From CAXTPV01 sp965276715 (GTDB taxonomy: Bacteria; Pseudomonadota; Alphaproteobacteria; Acetobacterales; Acetobacteraceae), in the NCBI GenBank assembly GCA_965276715.1, contig OZ255622.1:3472001-3536000 (forward strand): a stretch of DNA of 64,000 nucleotides, in the 5' to 3' direction. The position numbers and the translations under genes were made by a program. Position 1 is the first letter of the stretch, and each line of letters begins with the position of its first letter. The notes beneath the pieces are model-generated. The model did no database searches and was not told the DNA's origin. It saw only the letters and a program-made list of their open reading frames with translations. This document shows, in pieces, positions 33,233 to 43,104 of the stretch.

Positions 33233-34894
33233 TCAGCGTTCCAGGAACGCCGGAATGAACGGATCGCTCGTCTGCAGACTGTCCTTGCTCGGCAGGTCCG
33301 ACGCATCGAACCCGCCCCCGAGCGCTTCGATCAACGCGACACTCGCCGTCAACAGGTTTTGCTGGACCGACAGCGCGGTCTGCGCGTCGCTCAGCGCCGT
33401 CGTCTGCGCCGTCACCACTGTCGTATAATCCTGCGTTCCCGCCTCGTACTCGTTGAACGCGATCGTCACCGTCTTGTAGGCGCTGTCGACCGCCAGCCGC
33501 TCATACGCCGCCTGCTGCCCGTAGAACCGCAATGCCGCGAGTTCGTCCTCGACGCCCTCGAACGCATTGAGCACCGACTCGCGATAATTCGCGACGCTCG
33601 CGTCGTAGCTCGCCTCCGCCGCCTGCACCGCCGCCGACCTGATCCCTCCCTCGAATAACGTCTCGCTGCCCGCCACGCCCAGGGACCAGAACTGGTTGGC
33701 CACGTTGAACAAGGTGCTGAGCTGCGATCCGGTGTAGCCCCCGCTCGCACTCAGCGTGACATCCGGATAGAACGCCGCGATCTCGACGCCGATCTGCGCA
33801 TTCGCCGCCTCCACCTGCCGTTCCGACTCCGCGATGTCGGGCCGGCGCTGCAGCAGCGTCGACGGGATGCCCGGCGGCACCTCCGGCACATAGGCCTGCA
33901 GGTCGCCCGCCGCGACCGCGACGTCCGCCGGCGCATGACCCGTCAGCACCGCGATCGCATGCTCGTACTGGGCACGCGCGGCGCCGACCGAGGCCGCCTC
34001 GGCCTGCGTCTGCTGCAACTGCGTCAGCGCCTGGAAGTAGTTCGACGGCAGCGCGGTGCCGGCATTGGTCTGGTTCTGGATCACCTGGAGGTTCTTCCGG
34101 TAGACCGCGACCGTGCTGTCGAGCAGCTTCTGCAGGCTGTCCGACGATCGCATCTCGAAATAGTCCGTCGCCAGCGTCGCCTGCAACGACAGCCTCGCGT
34201 TGGCGATCTGTGCCGCGTCGGCCTGCGCCGTCGCGACCTGGCTCTCGATCTGCCGCCTGATCCGTCCCCACAGATCGAGATCCCAACTGAAGCTTCCCTG
34301 CAGCGTCAGCGCGCTCGTGTTCCGGCCGCCGACGCCGATGCTCGTCCCGCCGGTGCCGCCGGTGCCGCCTCCCGTCGTCAGGCCGGTTCCGGTCGAGCCT
34401 GTCCCGGTCAACGACGATCCCGAACTCGACGTCAGGCCCGTCGACGACGTGCCGCTGTTCGACAGGCTGCCGCCGGTGCCGACATTGATGCTGGTGCCGC
34501 CGCTGCCGCTCCGCTGCGCCGACGTCGTCAGGCCCAGCACCGGAAACAACTGCCCGCGCGCCTCGTCGACGAGCGCCAGCGACTGCCGGTAGTTCGCCTC
34601 GGTCGCCTTCAGCGACTGGTTCGAGATGTCGATCTGGTCCTCGAGATCGTCGAGCACGCTGTCGCCATAGAGCGTCCACCAGCGCCCCTTCGGCAGCGAC
34701 GCATTGGCGGGCGAGGCGAGCTCCCATCCCGGCAGCGGCCGCGCCTCCTTGAACCGTGACGGCGTCTCGACCCGCACCCTATGATAGTCCGGTCCCACCA
34801 TGCAGCCGGCGAGGCCCAAGCCGGCGAGGCCCAGTCCGGACAACAGGGCCGCGCGCGCGCGCGACAGGCCGGAACGTCGACGGATCATCCTCAT
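33233..34894 (-). CDS. RND efflux outer membrane factor (OprM/NodT family lipoprotein)
   Basis: 553 residues. A lipoprotein signal ends GLAGLGLAGC-MVGPDYHRV, so the Cys near position 31 would be acylated. It has the two TolC-like repeats with signatures YRQSLALVDEARGQLFP and ILQRRPDIAESERQVEAANA matched as RRPDIAESERQVEAANAQIG. Residues about 126-188 form an unusual insertion rich in Ser, Gly and Thr (SGSGGTSINVGTGGSLSNSG, then LTTGGGTGGTGG), not found in OprM. It is the last gene of the mdtABC-type operon, 17 bases after mdtC. Confidence 0.9.
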   Translation of the reverse strand: MRMIRRRSGLSRARAALLSGLGLAGLGLAGCMVGPDYHRVRVETPSRFKEARPLPGWELASPANASLPKGRWWTLYGDSVLDDLEDQIDISNQSLKATEANYRQSLALVDEARGQLFPVLGLTTSAQRSGSGGTSINVGTGGSLSNSGTSSTGLTSSSGSSLTGTGSTGTGLTTGGGTGGTGGTSIGVGGRNTSALTLQGSFSWDLDLWGRIRRQIESQVATAQADAAQIANARLSLQATLATDYFEMRSSDSLQKLLDSTVAVYRKNLQVIQNQTNAGTALPSNYFQALTQLQQTQAEAASVGAARAQYEHAIAVLTGHAPADVAVAAGDLQAYVPEVPPGIPSTLLQRRPDIAESERQVEAANAQIGVEIAAFYPDVTLSASGGYTGSQLSTLFNVANQFWSLGVAGSETLFEGGIRSAAVQAAEASYDASVANYRESVLNAFEGVEDELAALRFYGQQAAYERLAVDSAYKTVTIAFNEYEAGTQDYTTVVTAQTTALSDAQTALSVQQNLLTASVALIEALGGGFDASDLPSKDSLQTSDPFIPAFLER

Positions 34895-34911
34895 GGTGCG
34901 CGGTCGCTGCC

Positions 34912-37900
34912 TTATGTCTGTGCCGCGGGCCGTGCGGCTGGACCGCGACGCGACTTGAAACGGTGGCTCAACCGGTCGAGGGCCAGATAGACCACCGGCG
35001 TCGTGTAGAGCGTCAGCGCTTGGCTCACGATCAGTCCGCCGACGATCGAGATGCCGAGCGGCTGGCGCAGCGACGAGCCCTCGCCGTAGCCGAACGCGAG
35101 CGGCAGCGCGCCGAACGCCGCCGCGAAGCTCGTCATCATGATCGGTCGGAACCGCAGCAGGCAGGCGGCCGTGATCGCCTCGAGCGGATCCATGTCGTGC
35201 TGACGTTCCGCGGAGATTGCGAAATCGACAAGCAGGATCGCGTTCTTCTTGACGATCCCGATCAGCAGGATGATCCCGATCAACCCGATGATGTCGAGCT
35301 CGTTGCCGGTGAGCAGCAGTGCCAGCAGCGCGCCGAGCCCCGCCGACGGCAGCGTCGACAGGATCGTCAGCGGGTGGATGTAGCTCTCGTAGAGGATCCC
35401 CAGCGTCACATAGACCGCGGCGAGGGCCGCGAAGATCAGGATCGGCTCGTCGCTCACCGACTTCTGGAACTGCTGCGCCGTTCCGGCGAACCCGCCATGA
35501 ATCCCTGACGGCAGGCCGATCTGCAGCATCGTCTCCTGGATCACTCGCCCGGCATCCCCCAGCGACCGTCCCGCCGGCAGATTGAACGAGATCGTCGTCG
35601 CCACGAACTCGCTCTGGTGATTGACCGCGAGCGGCGTGAAGCCCGTCGTGACGCTCGTCACCGCACTCAGCGGCACCATCGTCGATGCACTGGTCGCGAC
35701 CGAGGGACTGGCCGATGCCGAACTCGCCCTGCTGCTGACGGCGAGCGAGTTGATCGCCGAATTCGCCTCCGCCTGCTGCGCCTGCGTGCTTTGCGTGGCC
35801 GCCGCTGTCTGCGTCGTCCCCGGTCGCTGCGAATTCGTCCCCGCCGAGGTTCGTGTCCCCGTCGTGATCGTCTGCGTCGCGGCACTTCCCGACGTCGTCA
35901 CCGGCGACGTGCTGACCCAGATCTGCCGCAGGCTGTCGGTGTTCTGCCAGTAGCGTGGTGCGACTTCCATCACGACATAGTACTGCGCGAGCGGCTTGTA
36001 GATCGTCGAGACCAGGCGCTGGCCGAACGCGTCATACAGCGTGTCGTCGATCGAGGCCGGCGTCAGTTGCAGCCGTGCCGCCGTATCGCGGTCGATGTTG
36101 ACGTCCGTCTCCAGGCCGCCCTGCTGCTGGTCCGAATTGACGTCGGCCAACTCCGGCCGCTTCTGCAGCGCCGCGACCAGCTTCGGTGCCCACTCGTAGA
36201 GCGTCCGCGAGTTGTCCGCCTGCAGCGTGTACTGATACGCACCCGACGATTGCCGTCCTCCCGCGCGCACGTCCTCGGCGCCGAACAGGAACGTCCGCAC
36301 GCCGACCACACTCCCGAGTCGCGGCCGCAGCCTCTCGATCACCTTGGTGACCGAGACGCGTTGCGCGAGCGGCTTGAGCTGGACGAAGATCTGCCCCTGG
36401 TTGGTGCCGCGCCCGCCGGTGAACCCGATCACCGTCTTGACCGCCGGATCGTGCGCGATGATCCGCTGGATCCGCGACAGCTTGCTCCGCATGTTCTGGA
36501 AGCTGATGCTCTGGTCACCCTGCATGGTGCCGATCATCAGGCCGGTGTCCTGGTTGGGAAAAAACCCTTTCGGGACCGCGATGAACAGATAGACCGTCAG
36601 CCCGACCGTCGCGACCAGGCTCATTAAGAGCAGTTTCGGGTGGCGCAGCGACCAGCCGAGGCTGCGCTCGTAGCCGCGCAGCATGCCGTTCAGGCCCGCT
36701 TCCGCCCCCCGCAGCACGATGTTCGGCCGCGCGCCGGCGTCGCTCGCATGCCGCGGGGGCTTGAGGAAGCGCGAACACAGCATCGGCGTCAGCGTCAGCG
36801 CCAGCACCAGCGAGATCACGATCGTCATCGACAGCGTGACCGCGAATTCGCGGAACAGCCTGCCGACGATGCCGCCCAGCAGCAGGATCGGAATGAACAC
36901 CGCGATCAGCGACACGGTGATCGACAGCACCGTGAATCCCACCTCGCGCGATCCGAGCAGCGCCGCCTCGAGGCGGCCCATCCCGTCTTCCATGTGACGC
37001 GAGATGTTCTCGAGCACCACGATCGCATCGTCGACCACGAACCCGGTCGCGACCGTGAGTGCCATCAGCGACAGGTTGTCGAGCGAGAAGCCCAGCAGGT
37101 ACATCGGCCCGCAGGTCGCGATGATCGAGGCCGGCACCACGATCGAAGGGATCACCGTCGCGCGCAGGTTGCGCAGGAACAGGAACGTCACGATCGTCAC
37201 CAGGATCACCGCGATCACCAGCGTCCGCTCGGTGTCGGCGAGCGAAGACCTGATCGCGATCGACCGGTTCGCCGCCACCGTCAGCGTCTCGTCGGCGGGG
37301 ATCTCGGCGCGCAGATCCGGCAGCAGCGACTGGATCTGATCGATGGTCTTGACGATGTTGGCACCCGGCGTCGGAAAGATGATCAGCACCACCGCGGGCT
37401 CGCCGCCCAGCATGCCCGCCTGGCGCAGATCCTCGGTGCTGTCCTCGACATCCGCGACATCGGACAGCTTGACCGGCGCGCCATTCTCGTAGGCGATGAT
37501 CAGCCGCCTGAAGTCGGCGGCCTTGCTCGCGATGTCGTTGGTGTAGAGCTGGTAGCGTTGCGACCCGTCGTCGATGATGCCCTTCGGCGTGTCGGCGTTG
37601 GCCGACGCGATCGCGGCGCGCACCACCTCCAGGCTGATGCCGTCCTGGAACAGCGGTTGCGGGTTGATCTCGACCCGCACCGACGGCAGCGCGCTGCCGC
37701 CGATATCGGCGAAACCGACACCCTTGACCTGGCTCAGGCGCTGGCTGATCACGTTCTGCGCCGAATCGTAGAGCTGTGCCGCCGTCCTGGTCTTCGACGT
37801 CAGCGCCAGCACCATGATCGGCGAGCCGGCCGGATTGAACTTGTGGTATTCCGGGTTCTGCCGCAGCGATGTCGGCAGATCGGCGCGCGCCGCCTGGATC

Positions 37901-38232
37901 GCCGCCTCCACGTCGCGCGCGGCACCGTTGATGTCGCGCGACAGATCGAACTGCAGCGTGATCCGCGTGATGCCGAGCGTGCTCTGCGACGTGATCTCGT
38001 TGACGTCCGCGATCGCGCCCAGATGCCGTTCCAGCGGTTCGGCCACCGTCGTCGCGATGATGTCCGGACTGGCGCCCGGATCATGCGCCTGCACCTGGAT
38101 GGTCGGGAAATCCACCGACGGCAGCGGCGCGATCGGCAGCCGCATGAACGCGAAGATCCCCGACAGCACCAGTGCGACCGCCAGCAGCGTGGTCGCCACC
38201 GGCCGCGCGATGAAAGGCGCCGAGATGTTCAA
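34912..38232 (-). CDS. mdtC: RND multidrug efflux permease, MdtC-like
   Basis: 1106 residues against about 1025 in E. coli MdtC. N-terminus FIARPVATTLLAVALVLSG, with PLERHLGAIADVNEITSQSS, FDLSRDINGAARDVEAAIQA, LSLMALTVATGFVVDDAIVV (TM4 region with the proton-relay Asp) and GIVKKNAILLVDFAISAERQ. Twelve membrane helices and two large periplasmic loops. The extra length comes from a Ser/Thr/Gln/Ala-rich insertion at about residues 768-849 in the second periplasmic loop. It partners MdtB in a mixed trimer. Start coupled to mdtB (ATGA overlap). Confidence 0.92.
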   Translation of the reverse strand: MNISAPFIARPVATTLLAVALVLSGIFAFMRLPIAPLPSVDFPTIQVQAHDPGASPDIIATTVAEPLERHLGAIADVNEITSQSTLGITRITLQFDLSRDINGAARDVEAAIQAARADLPTSLRQNPEYHKFNPAGSPIMVLALTSKTRTAAQLYDSAQNVISQRLSQVKGVGFADIGGSALPSVRVEINPQPLFQDGISLEVVRAAIASANADTPKGIIDDGSQRYQLYTNDIASKAADFRRLIIAYENGAPVKLSDVADVEDSTEDLRQAGMLGGEPAVVLIIFPTPGANIVKTIDQIQSLLPDLRAEIPADETLTVAANRSIAIRSSLADTERTLVIAVILVTIVTFLFLRNLRATVIPSIVVPASIIATCGPMYLLGFSLDNLSLMALTVATGFVVDDAIVVLENISRHMEDGMGRLEAALLGSREVGFTVLSITVSLIAVFIPILLLGGIVGRLFREFAVTLSMTIVISLVLALTLTPMLCSRFLKPPRHASDAGARPNIVLRGAEAGLNGMLRGYERSLGWSLRHPKLLLMSLVATVGLTVYLFIAVPKGFFPNQDTGLMIGTMQGDQSISFQNMRSKLSRIQRIIAHDPAVKTVIGFTGGRGTNQGQIFVQLKPLAQRVSVTKVIERLRPRLGSVVGVRTFLFGAEDVRAGGRQSSGAYQYTLQADNSRTLYEWAPKLVAALQKRPELADVNSDQQQGGLETDVNIDRDTAARLQLTPASIDDTLYDAFGQRLVSTIYKPLAQYYVVMEVAPRYWQNTDSLRQIWVSTSPVTTSGSAATQTITTGTRTSAGTNSQRPGTTQTAAATQSTQAQQAEANSAINSLAVSSRASSASASPSVATSASTMVPLSAVTSVTTGFTPLAVNHQSEFVATTISFNLPAGRSLGDAGRVIQETMLQIGLPSGIHGGFAGTAQQFQKSVSDEPILIFAALAAVYVTLGILYESYIHPLTILSTLPSAGLGALLALLLTGNELDIIGLIGIILLIGIVKKNAILLVDFAISAERQHDMDPLEAITAACLLRFRPIMMTSFAAAFGALPLAFGYGEGSSLRQPLGISIVGGLIVSQALTLYTTPVVYLALDRLSHRFKSRRGPAARPAAQT

Positions 38233-41200
38233 GCGGGTGCGCGTCCCTCGCGCGTGGGCCGTCCTCCGAACCGCCGCGCCGCCGCGCGTCCGATCCGGTC
38301 GAACGCCAGGTAGATCACCGGCGTGGTGAAGATCGTCAGCAGCTGGCTGACCGCGAGGCCGCCGACGATCGCGAGGCCCAGCGGACGCCGCAGTTCCGAT
38401 CCGGTGCCGGTGCCGAGCATCAGCGGGATCGCCGCCAGCATCGCCGCCATCGTCGTCATCAGGATCGGCCGGAACCGCAGCAGCGCCGCCCGCTCGATCG
38501 CCTCGCGCGGGCCCATGCCGTCCTGACGCTCCGCCTGCAGCGCGAAATCGATCATCATGATCGCGTTCTTCTTGACGATCCCGATCAGCAGCACGATCCC
38601 GATGATCCCGATGATGTCGAGGTCATCGCCCGCGATGATCAGCGCGAGCAGCGCGCCGACGCCGGCCGACGGCAGCGTCGACAGGATCGTCACCGGATGG
38701 ACGAACGATTCGTACAGCACGCCCAGCACGATATAGACCGCCGCCAGGGCGGCCAGGATCAGGTAGAGCTCGTTGCCCAGCGAGTTCTGGAACGCGCTCG
38801 CCTCGCCCTCGAAGCTGGTCTGGAACGCGCGCGGCAGGTGCATGTCCCGCTCGACGCCGACGATCGCATCGACGGCCCCCCCGAGCGACACGCCGGGCGC
38901 GAGGTTGAACGAGATCGTCGTCGCCGGGAACTCGCCGAAATGCGTGATCAGCAACGGCGTCGGTCCGACATGGACGCTCACGATCGCGCTCAGCGGCACC
39001 TGCGTCGTCGTGGCACCGCTCGACGAGCCGCTCGACGAGCCGGCCGTCACCCCCGACGCCGGCAGGTAGATCTGGTCGAGTGCGGCGATGCTCTTCGAGA
39101 GCGACGGCTCGACTTCCTGGATCACCCGATACTGCGCGGACTGCGAGTAGACCGTCGAGACCTGTCGTTGCCCGAACGCATCGTACAGCGCGCTGTCCAC
39201 GGTCGCCGGCGTGATCCCGAAACGCGCCGCGGTCGAACGGTCGATGGTGATCATCACCCCGTTGCCGTTCTGCTGCAGGTCGCTCGTCACGTCGGCCAGT
39301 TCCGGCCGCTTGGCCAGCGCCGACACCAGGCCCGGCGCCGCCTGCGCAAGCTGCGCGTTGGTCGGCGCCATCAGCACGAACTGGTATTGCGTGGCACTCG
39401 TCTGTGTCGCCAGCGACAGATCCTGCACCGGCTGCATGTAGAGATGGATCCCCGCCACATGCGCCGTCTCTTGCGTCAGGCGCCGGATGATCGCGGCGGC
39501 GCCGTCGGTCCGCATCTCGCGCGGCTTGAGATTGATCTCGAACCGGCCCTGGTTGAGCGTCGTGTTGGTCCCGTCCACGCCGATGAACGAGGACAGGCTG
39601 ACCACGTCGGGATCGGTGAGGATCGCGTCCGCCATCTGCTCCTGGTGCGCTGCCATAGACGCGAACGAGATCCGCTGGCTCGCCACCGACACGCCCTGGA
39701 TCAGGCCGGTGTCCTGCACCGGAAAGAACCCCTTCGGGATCGCCACATACAGGAACGCGGTCCCCGCGATCGTCAGCACGGTCACCAGCAGCGTCAGCCC
39801 CTGGTTGTCCAGCACCACCAGCAGTGCCCGGTGATAGAGATCGATCATGCCCTCGAAGAAGCGCGTCATCGCGCTGCGTCGTTCGGAGCGCCCGCCCGCG
39901 CGCGCGCGCTCATACTCGGGCGCGGGCGACGCGCGCAGGATCCGCGCGCACATCATCGGCACCAGCGTCAGCGACACCACCGCCGACAGCACGATCGTCA
40001 CCGCGAGTGTCACGGCGAACTCGTGGAACAGCCTTCCCACCACCTCGCCCATGAACAGCAGCGGGATCAGCACCGCCAGCAGCGAGACCGTCAGCGACAC
40101 GATGGTGAACCCGATCTGTCCCGCCCCGGTCAGCGCCGCCTCCAGCGGCGACATGCCCTCCTCGAGATAGCGCGAGATGTTCTCGATCATCACGATCGCA
40201 TCGTCGACGACGAAGCCCGTCGCGATCGTGAGCGACATCAGCGACAGATTGTCGAGCGAGTAGCCGAGCAGGTACATCGCCGCCAGCGTGCCCACCAGCG
40301 ACAGCGGCACCGAAAGGCTCGGGATCAGCGTCGCCCGCGCGCTGCGCAGGAACACGAAGATCACCAGCACCACCAGCAGCACCGCGAGCCCCAGCTCGAA
40401 TTCGACATCCGCCACCGACGCGCGGATCGTGACCGTCCGGTCCGTCAGCGGCGTCACCGTGATCCCCGCCGGCAGCGACGCCTGGATCTGCGGCAGTTCC
40501 TGCTTGATCGCATCGACCGTCGCGATCACGTTCGCACCCGGCTGGCGCTGCACATTGACCACCAGCGCCGGTGTCTTGTTCTCCCATGCCTGAAGCTGCG
40601 TGTTCTCGGGTGCCGCGATCACCCGGCCGACGTCGCGTATCCGCACCGGCGCGTTGTTGACATAGGCGATCACCTGGTTGGCCAGCACGGCCGGATCGTT
40701 GATCTGGCTGTTCTCGCGCAGCGTGCTCGAGGTCAATGGACCGTCGAAGCCCCCCGTCGGCGAATTGACGTTGACGTTGGCGATCGTGGTGCGGACGTTG
40801 TCGGCCGACAGCCCGTAGGCGAACAGCGCGCGCTGATTGAGCTGCACGCGCAGCGCGCGCACGTTGCCGCCCGACACCTGCACCGCGCCCACACCGCCGA
40901 TCTGCGCCAGTTTCTGGATCAGCCGCGTGTTGATCGCGTCCTGCACATCGACCAGGTTCATCGTCCTGCTGGTGATGCCGAGCGTCAGCACCGGCGCGTC
41001 GGCCGGATTGATCTTCTGGTAGATCGGCGGGGCAGGGAGGTCGGTCGGCAGCAGGCTGTTGGCGCCGTTGATCGCCTCCTGCACCTCCTGTTCCGCCTCG
41101 TCGAGGCTCGTATCCAGGGTGAACCGAAGCGTGATCACCGACGCCCCGCCCGAACTCTGCGAGATCATCTGCTCGAGGCCGGGCATCGAGCCGAACTGGT

Positions 41201-41405
41201 ATTCCAGCGGAGCCGTGATCGACGTCGTCATCACGTCCGGGCTCGCACCGGGATAGAAGGTCTGCACCTGGATCGTCGGATAATCGACATCCGGCAGCGC
41301 CGAGACCGGCAGGAACCGATAGGCGATGATCCCGACCAGCAGGATCGCGATCATCAGCAGGGTCGTCGCGACCGGCCGAAGAATGAAGAGCCGCGACGGG
41401 TTCAT
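38229..41405 (-). CDS. mdtB: RND multidrug efflux permease, MdtB-like
   Basis: 1058 residues. The start PSRLFILRPVATTLLMIAIL and PALPVSALP-type stretch (PVSALPDVDYPTIQVQTFYP) match MdtB closely, as do GLEQMISQSSGGASVITLRF and SLMSLTIATGFVVDDAIVMI. Twelve membrane helices. A shorter Ser/Gly/Thr linker (TAGSSSGSSSGATTT, about residues 785-800) sits where MdtC has its long insertion. It overlaps the adaptor and mdtC genes by 4 bases each, so all three are translationally coupled. Confidence 0.93.
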   Translation of the reverse strand: MNPSRLFILRPVATTLLMIAILLVGIIAYRFLPVSALPDVDYPTIQVQTFYPGASPDVMTTSITAPLEYQFGSMPGLEQMISQSSGGASVITLRFTLDTSLDEAEQEVQEAINGANSLLPTDLPAPPIYQKINPADAPVLTLGITSRTMNLVDVQDAINTRLIQKLAQIGGVGAVQVSGGNVRALRVQLNQRALFAYGLSADNVRTTIANVNVNSPTGGFDGPLTSSTLRENSQINDPAVLANQVIAYVNNAPVRIRDVGRVIAAPENTQLQAWENKTPALVVNVQRQPGANVIATVDAIKQELPQIQASLPAGITVTPLTDRTVTIRASVADVEFELGLAVLLVVLVIFVFLRSARATLIPSLSVPLSLVGTLAAMYLLGYSLDNLSLMSLTIATGFVVDDAIVMIENISRYLEEGMSPLEAALTGAGQIGFTIVSLTVSLLAVLIPLLFMGEVVGRLFHEFAVTLAVTIVLSAVVSLTLVPMMCARILRASPAPEYERARAGGRSERRSAMTRFFEGMIDLYHRALLVVLDNQGLTLLVTVLTIAGTAFLYVAIPKGFFPVQDTGLIQGVSVASQRISFASMAAHQEQMADAILTDPDVVSLSSFIGVDGTNTTLNQGRFEINLKPREMRTDGAAAIIRRLTQETAHVAGIHLYMQPVQDLSLATQTSATQYQFVLMAPTNAQLAQAAPGLVSALAKRPELADVTSDLQQNGNGVMITIDRSTAARFGITPATVDSALYDAFGQRQVSTVYSQSAQYRVIQEVEPSLSKSIAALDQIYLPASGVTAGSSSGSSSGATTTQVPLSAIVSVHVGPTPLLITHFGEFPATTISFNLAPGVSLGGAVDAIVGVERDMHLPRAFQTSFEGEASAFQNSLGNELYLILAALAAVYIVLGVLYESFVHPVTILSTLPSAGVGALLALIIAGDDLDIIGIIGIVLLIGIVKKNAIMMIDFALQAERQDGMGPREAIERAALLRFRPILMTTMAAMLAAIPLMLGTGTGSELRRPLGLAIVGGLAVSQLLTIFTTPVIYLAFDRIGRAAARRFGGRPTREGRAPA

Positions 41406-42652
41406 CCGGCGTGCTTGTGCTGGCCCGGAGCTCCCGTCTCGCCCCCATGCTGGGACGGCACCGTGACCACCGCCCCGTCATGCAGCCGGTCGGTCCCGTC
41501 GATCACCACCTGGTCGCCTTCCGACAGGCCCGACGTCACGACCGTCCTGTCGCCGTGCGCGTATCCGGTCTTGACGACCTGCACCGCGACCTTGTCGACC
41601 TGGTGTCCGTCCACCGCCGAGGGCTTCATCACGTAGACGAAGTTTCCCTGCGGCCCGTTCTGGATCGAAGGCGTCGGCACGATCAGCACGCCGGTCAGCG
41701 TCTGCAGCAGCAGGTGCGCGTTGACGAATTCGTTGGGGAACAACCGCTCGTCCGCGTTCGGAAACGTCGCGCGCAGCTTCACCGTGCCCGTGCTGGTGTC
41801 GACCTGGTTGTCGATCGTCTCCACCGAGCCGCTCGCGAGCTTCATGACGTCGGTCCGATCGTAGGCATCGACCGCCAGCGTCGCCTTGCCGTTCAGCTTC
41901 TCCAGGATCGGCTGGATGTCGTCTTCCGCAACCGTGAAGATCACCGAGATCGGCTTGATCTGCGTGATCACCACCAGGCCGTTGGTCAGCGACGACGTGA
42001 CGTAGTTGCCCTCGTCGACCTGCCGCAACCCCACCCTTCCGGCGACCGGCGACTGGATATGGCAGTAGGTGATGTCGAGCTTGGCGGTATCGATCTGGCT
42101 CTGATCGATCTTGATCGTCGCCTCGTCCTGCGCAACCGTGAACACCTGATCCTGCAGCGTCTGCTTGGCGATGCTCTGCTGCCGCCCCAGCGTCTGGTAG
42201 CGCGTGAGGTCCATCTGCGCCTGCTTCAGCGCCGCGGTGTCACGTGCCAGTTGCGCAGAATACTGCTCGACCTGCACCTCGTACGGACGCGGATCGACCA
42301 GCGCCAGCAGGAAGCCGCGCCCGACCTCCTGGCCCTCCTCGAAGTTCACCCGCTGCAGATAGCCGCTGATCTGCGACTGCACCGTGATGGTGGCGAGCGG
42401 CGTCACCGTGCCGAGCTCGGTCAGCACCATGTCGATGTCGCCGCGCGCGGCCGGCGCGAGCGAGACCGACACCGGCGGCGCCGCCGCCGCATGCCGCGCG
42501 CCCTTGTGCCCCCATGGGCGCAGCCAGACCAGCAATCCCGCGCCGATCAGCAGCAGGATGAACCAGGGCCAGAGATTGCGCTTGCGGCGCGTGCTCGTCT
42601 CGCGATCACGACCCGGCGCTACGGGCGGCCAGGGCGTCGTCTGCTCGTCCAT
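41402..42652 (-). CDS. mdtA: RND efflux periplasmic adaptor, MdtA-like
   Basis: 416 residues from ATG 42652, preceded by AGGAAGTTTG. One N-terminal membrane anchor (NLWPWFILLLIGAGLLVWL) places the protein in the periplasm. Family signatures are VQSQISGYLQRVNFEEGQEV (barrel-sandwich half), the helical hairpin with DTAALKQAQMDLTRYQTL, CHIQSPVAGRVGLRQVDEGN and LFPNEFVNAHLLLQTLTGVL. It links the MdtBC pump to the outer membrane factor. First gene of the operon; no adjacent two-component regulator such as BaeSR was found. Confidence 0.92.
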   Translation of the reverse strand: MDEQTTPWPPVAPGRDRETSTRRKRNLWPWFILLLIGAGLLVWLRPWGHKGARHAAAAPPVSVSLAPAARGDIDMVLTELGTVTPLATITVQSQISGYLQRVNFEEGQEVGRGFLLALVDPRPYEVQVEQYSAQLARDTAALKQAQMDLTRYQTLGRQQSIAKQTLQDQVFTVAQDEATIKIDQSQIDTAKLDITYCHIQSPVAGRVGLRQVDEGNYVTSSLTNGLVVITQIKPISVIFTVAEDDIQPILEKLNGKATLAVDAYDRTDVMKLASGSVETIDNQVDTSTGTVKLRATFPNADERLFPNEFVNAHLLLQTLTGVLIVPTPSIQNGPQGNFVYVMKPSAVDGHQVDKVAVQVVKTGYAHGDRTVVTSGLSEGDQVVIDGTDRLHDGAVVTVPSQHGGETGAPGQHKHAG

Positions 42653-42926
42653 CAAACTTCCTGTGCCAACGCCCTGTGCCCCGGGCCTGACCATGGGCGG
42701 CCGGACCCTACCAGATCGAGCCGCTCCGGGAAAACGCCCATGGTTCCGCTCGCTCACGGCTTCTTGTGACGAAATGTGCGCAAAACGCAGCGGTAGGCCG
42801 GTGGAGATTGTGGCAACTTCGAGGCCGTGTTAAGGATCACCCACGGCGGCCGCACGGGAGGCCATGTCCCTTCGGACATCGAGAGCGCCTCGCCACAACG
42901 GCCGACCGAACGGATGGAGTTCGGCC

Positions 42927-43088
42927 ATGTTCCGACGCTTGTTGAACCTCGAGATCAGCGCCTTCCGCGACCAGCTCGACGAGCTGCCCAACCGCCCCGA
43001 CGCGGCTGACAGCCTGATCCGCGAACTGCTCGCGATCAACCGCCAGTCCTACTCGCGCGGCCTCTGGAACTTTCGCGCGCCGGTCTGA
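42927..43088 (+). CDS. Small hypothetical protein
   Basis: 53 residues, MFRRLLNLEISAFRDQLDEL to GLWNFRAPV. The start has GGAG 7 bases upstream. No membrane segment or motif is recognised; the sequence is amphipathic and helix-prone. It lies alone between the divergent mdtA gene and the converging MFS gene, and codon choice is in keeping with the genome, so it may be real. A longer frame from 42864 is less likely. Confidence 0.4.
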   Translation: MFRRLLNLEISAFRDQLDELPNRPDAADSLIRELLAINRQSYSRGLWNFRAPV

Positions 43089-43104
43089 ACCTCCGGATGC
43101 CGTC

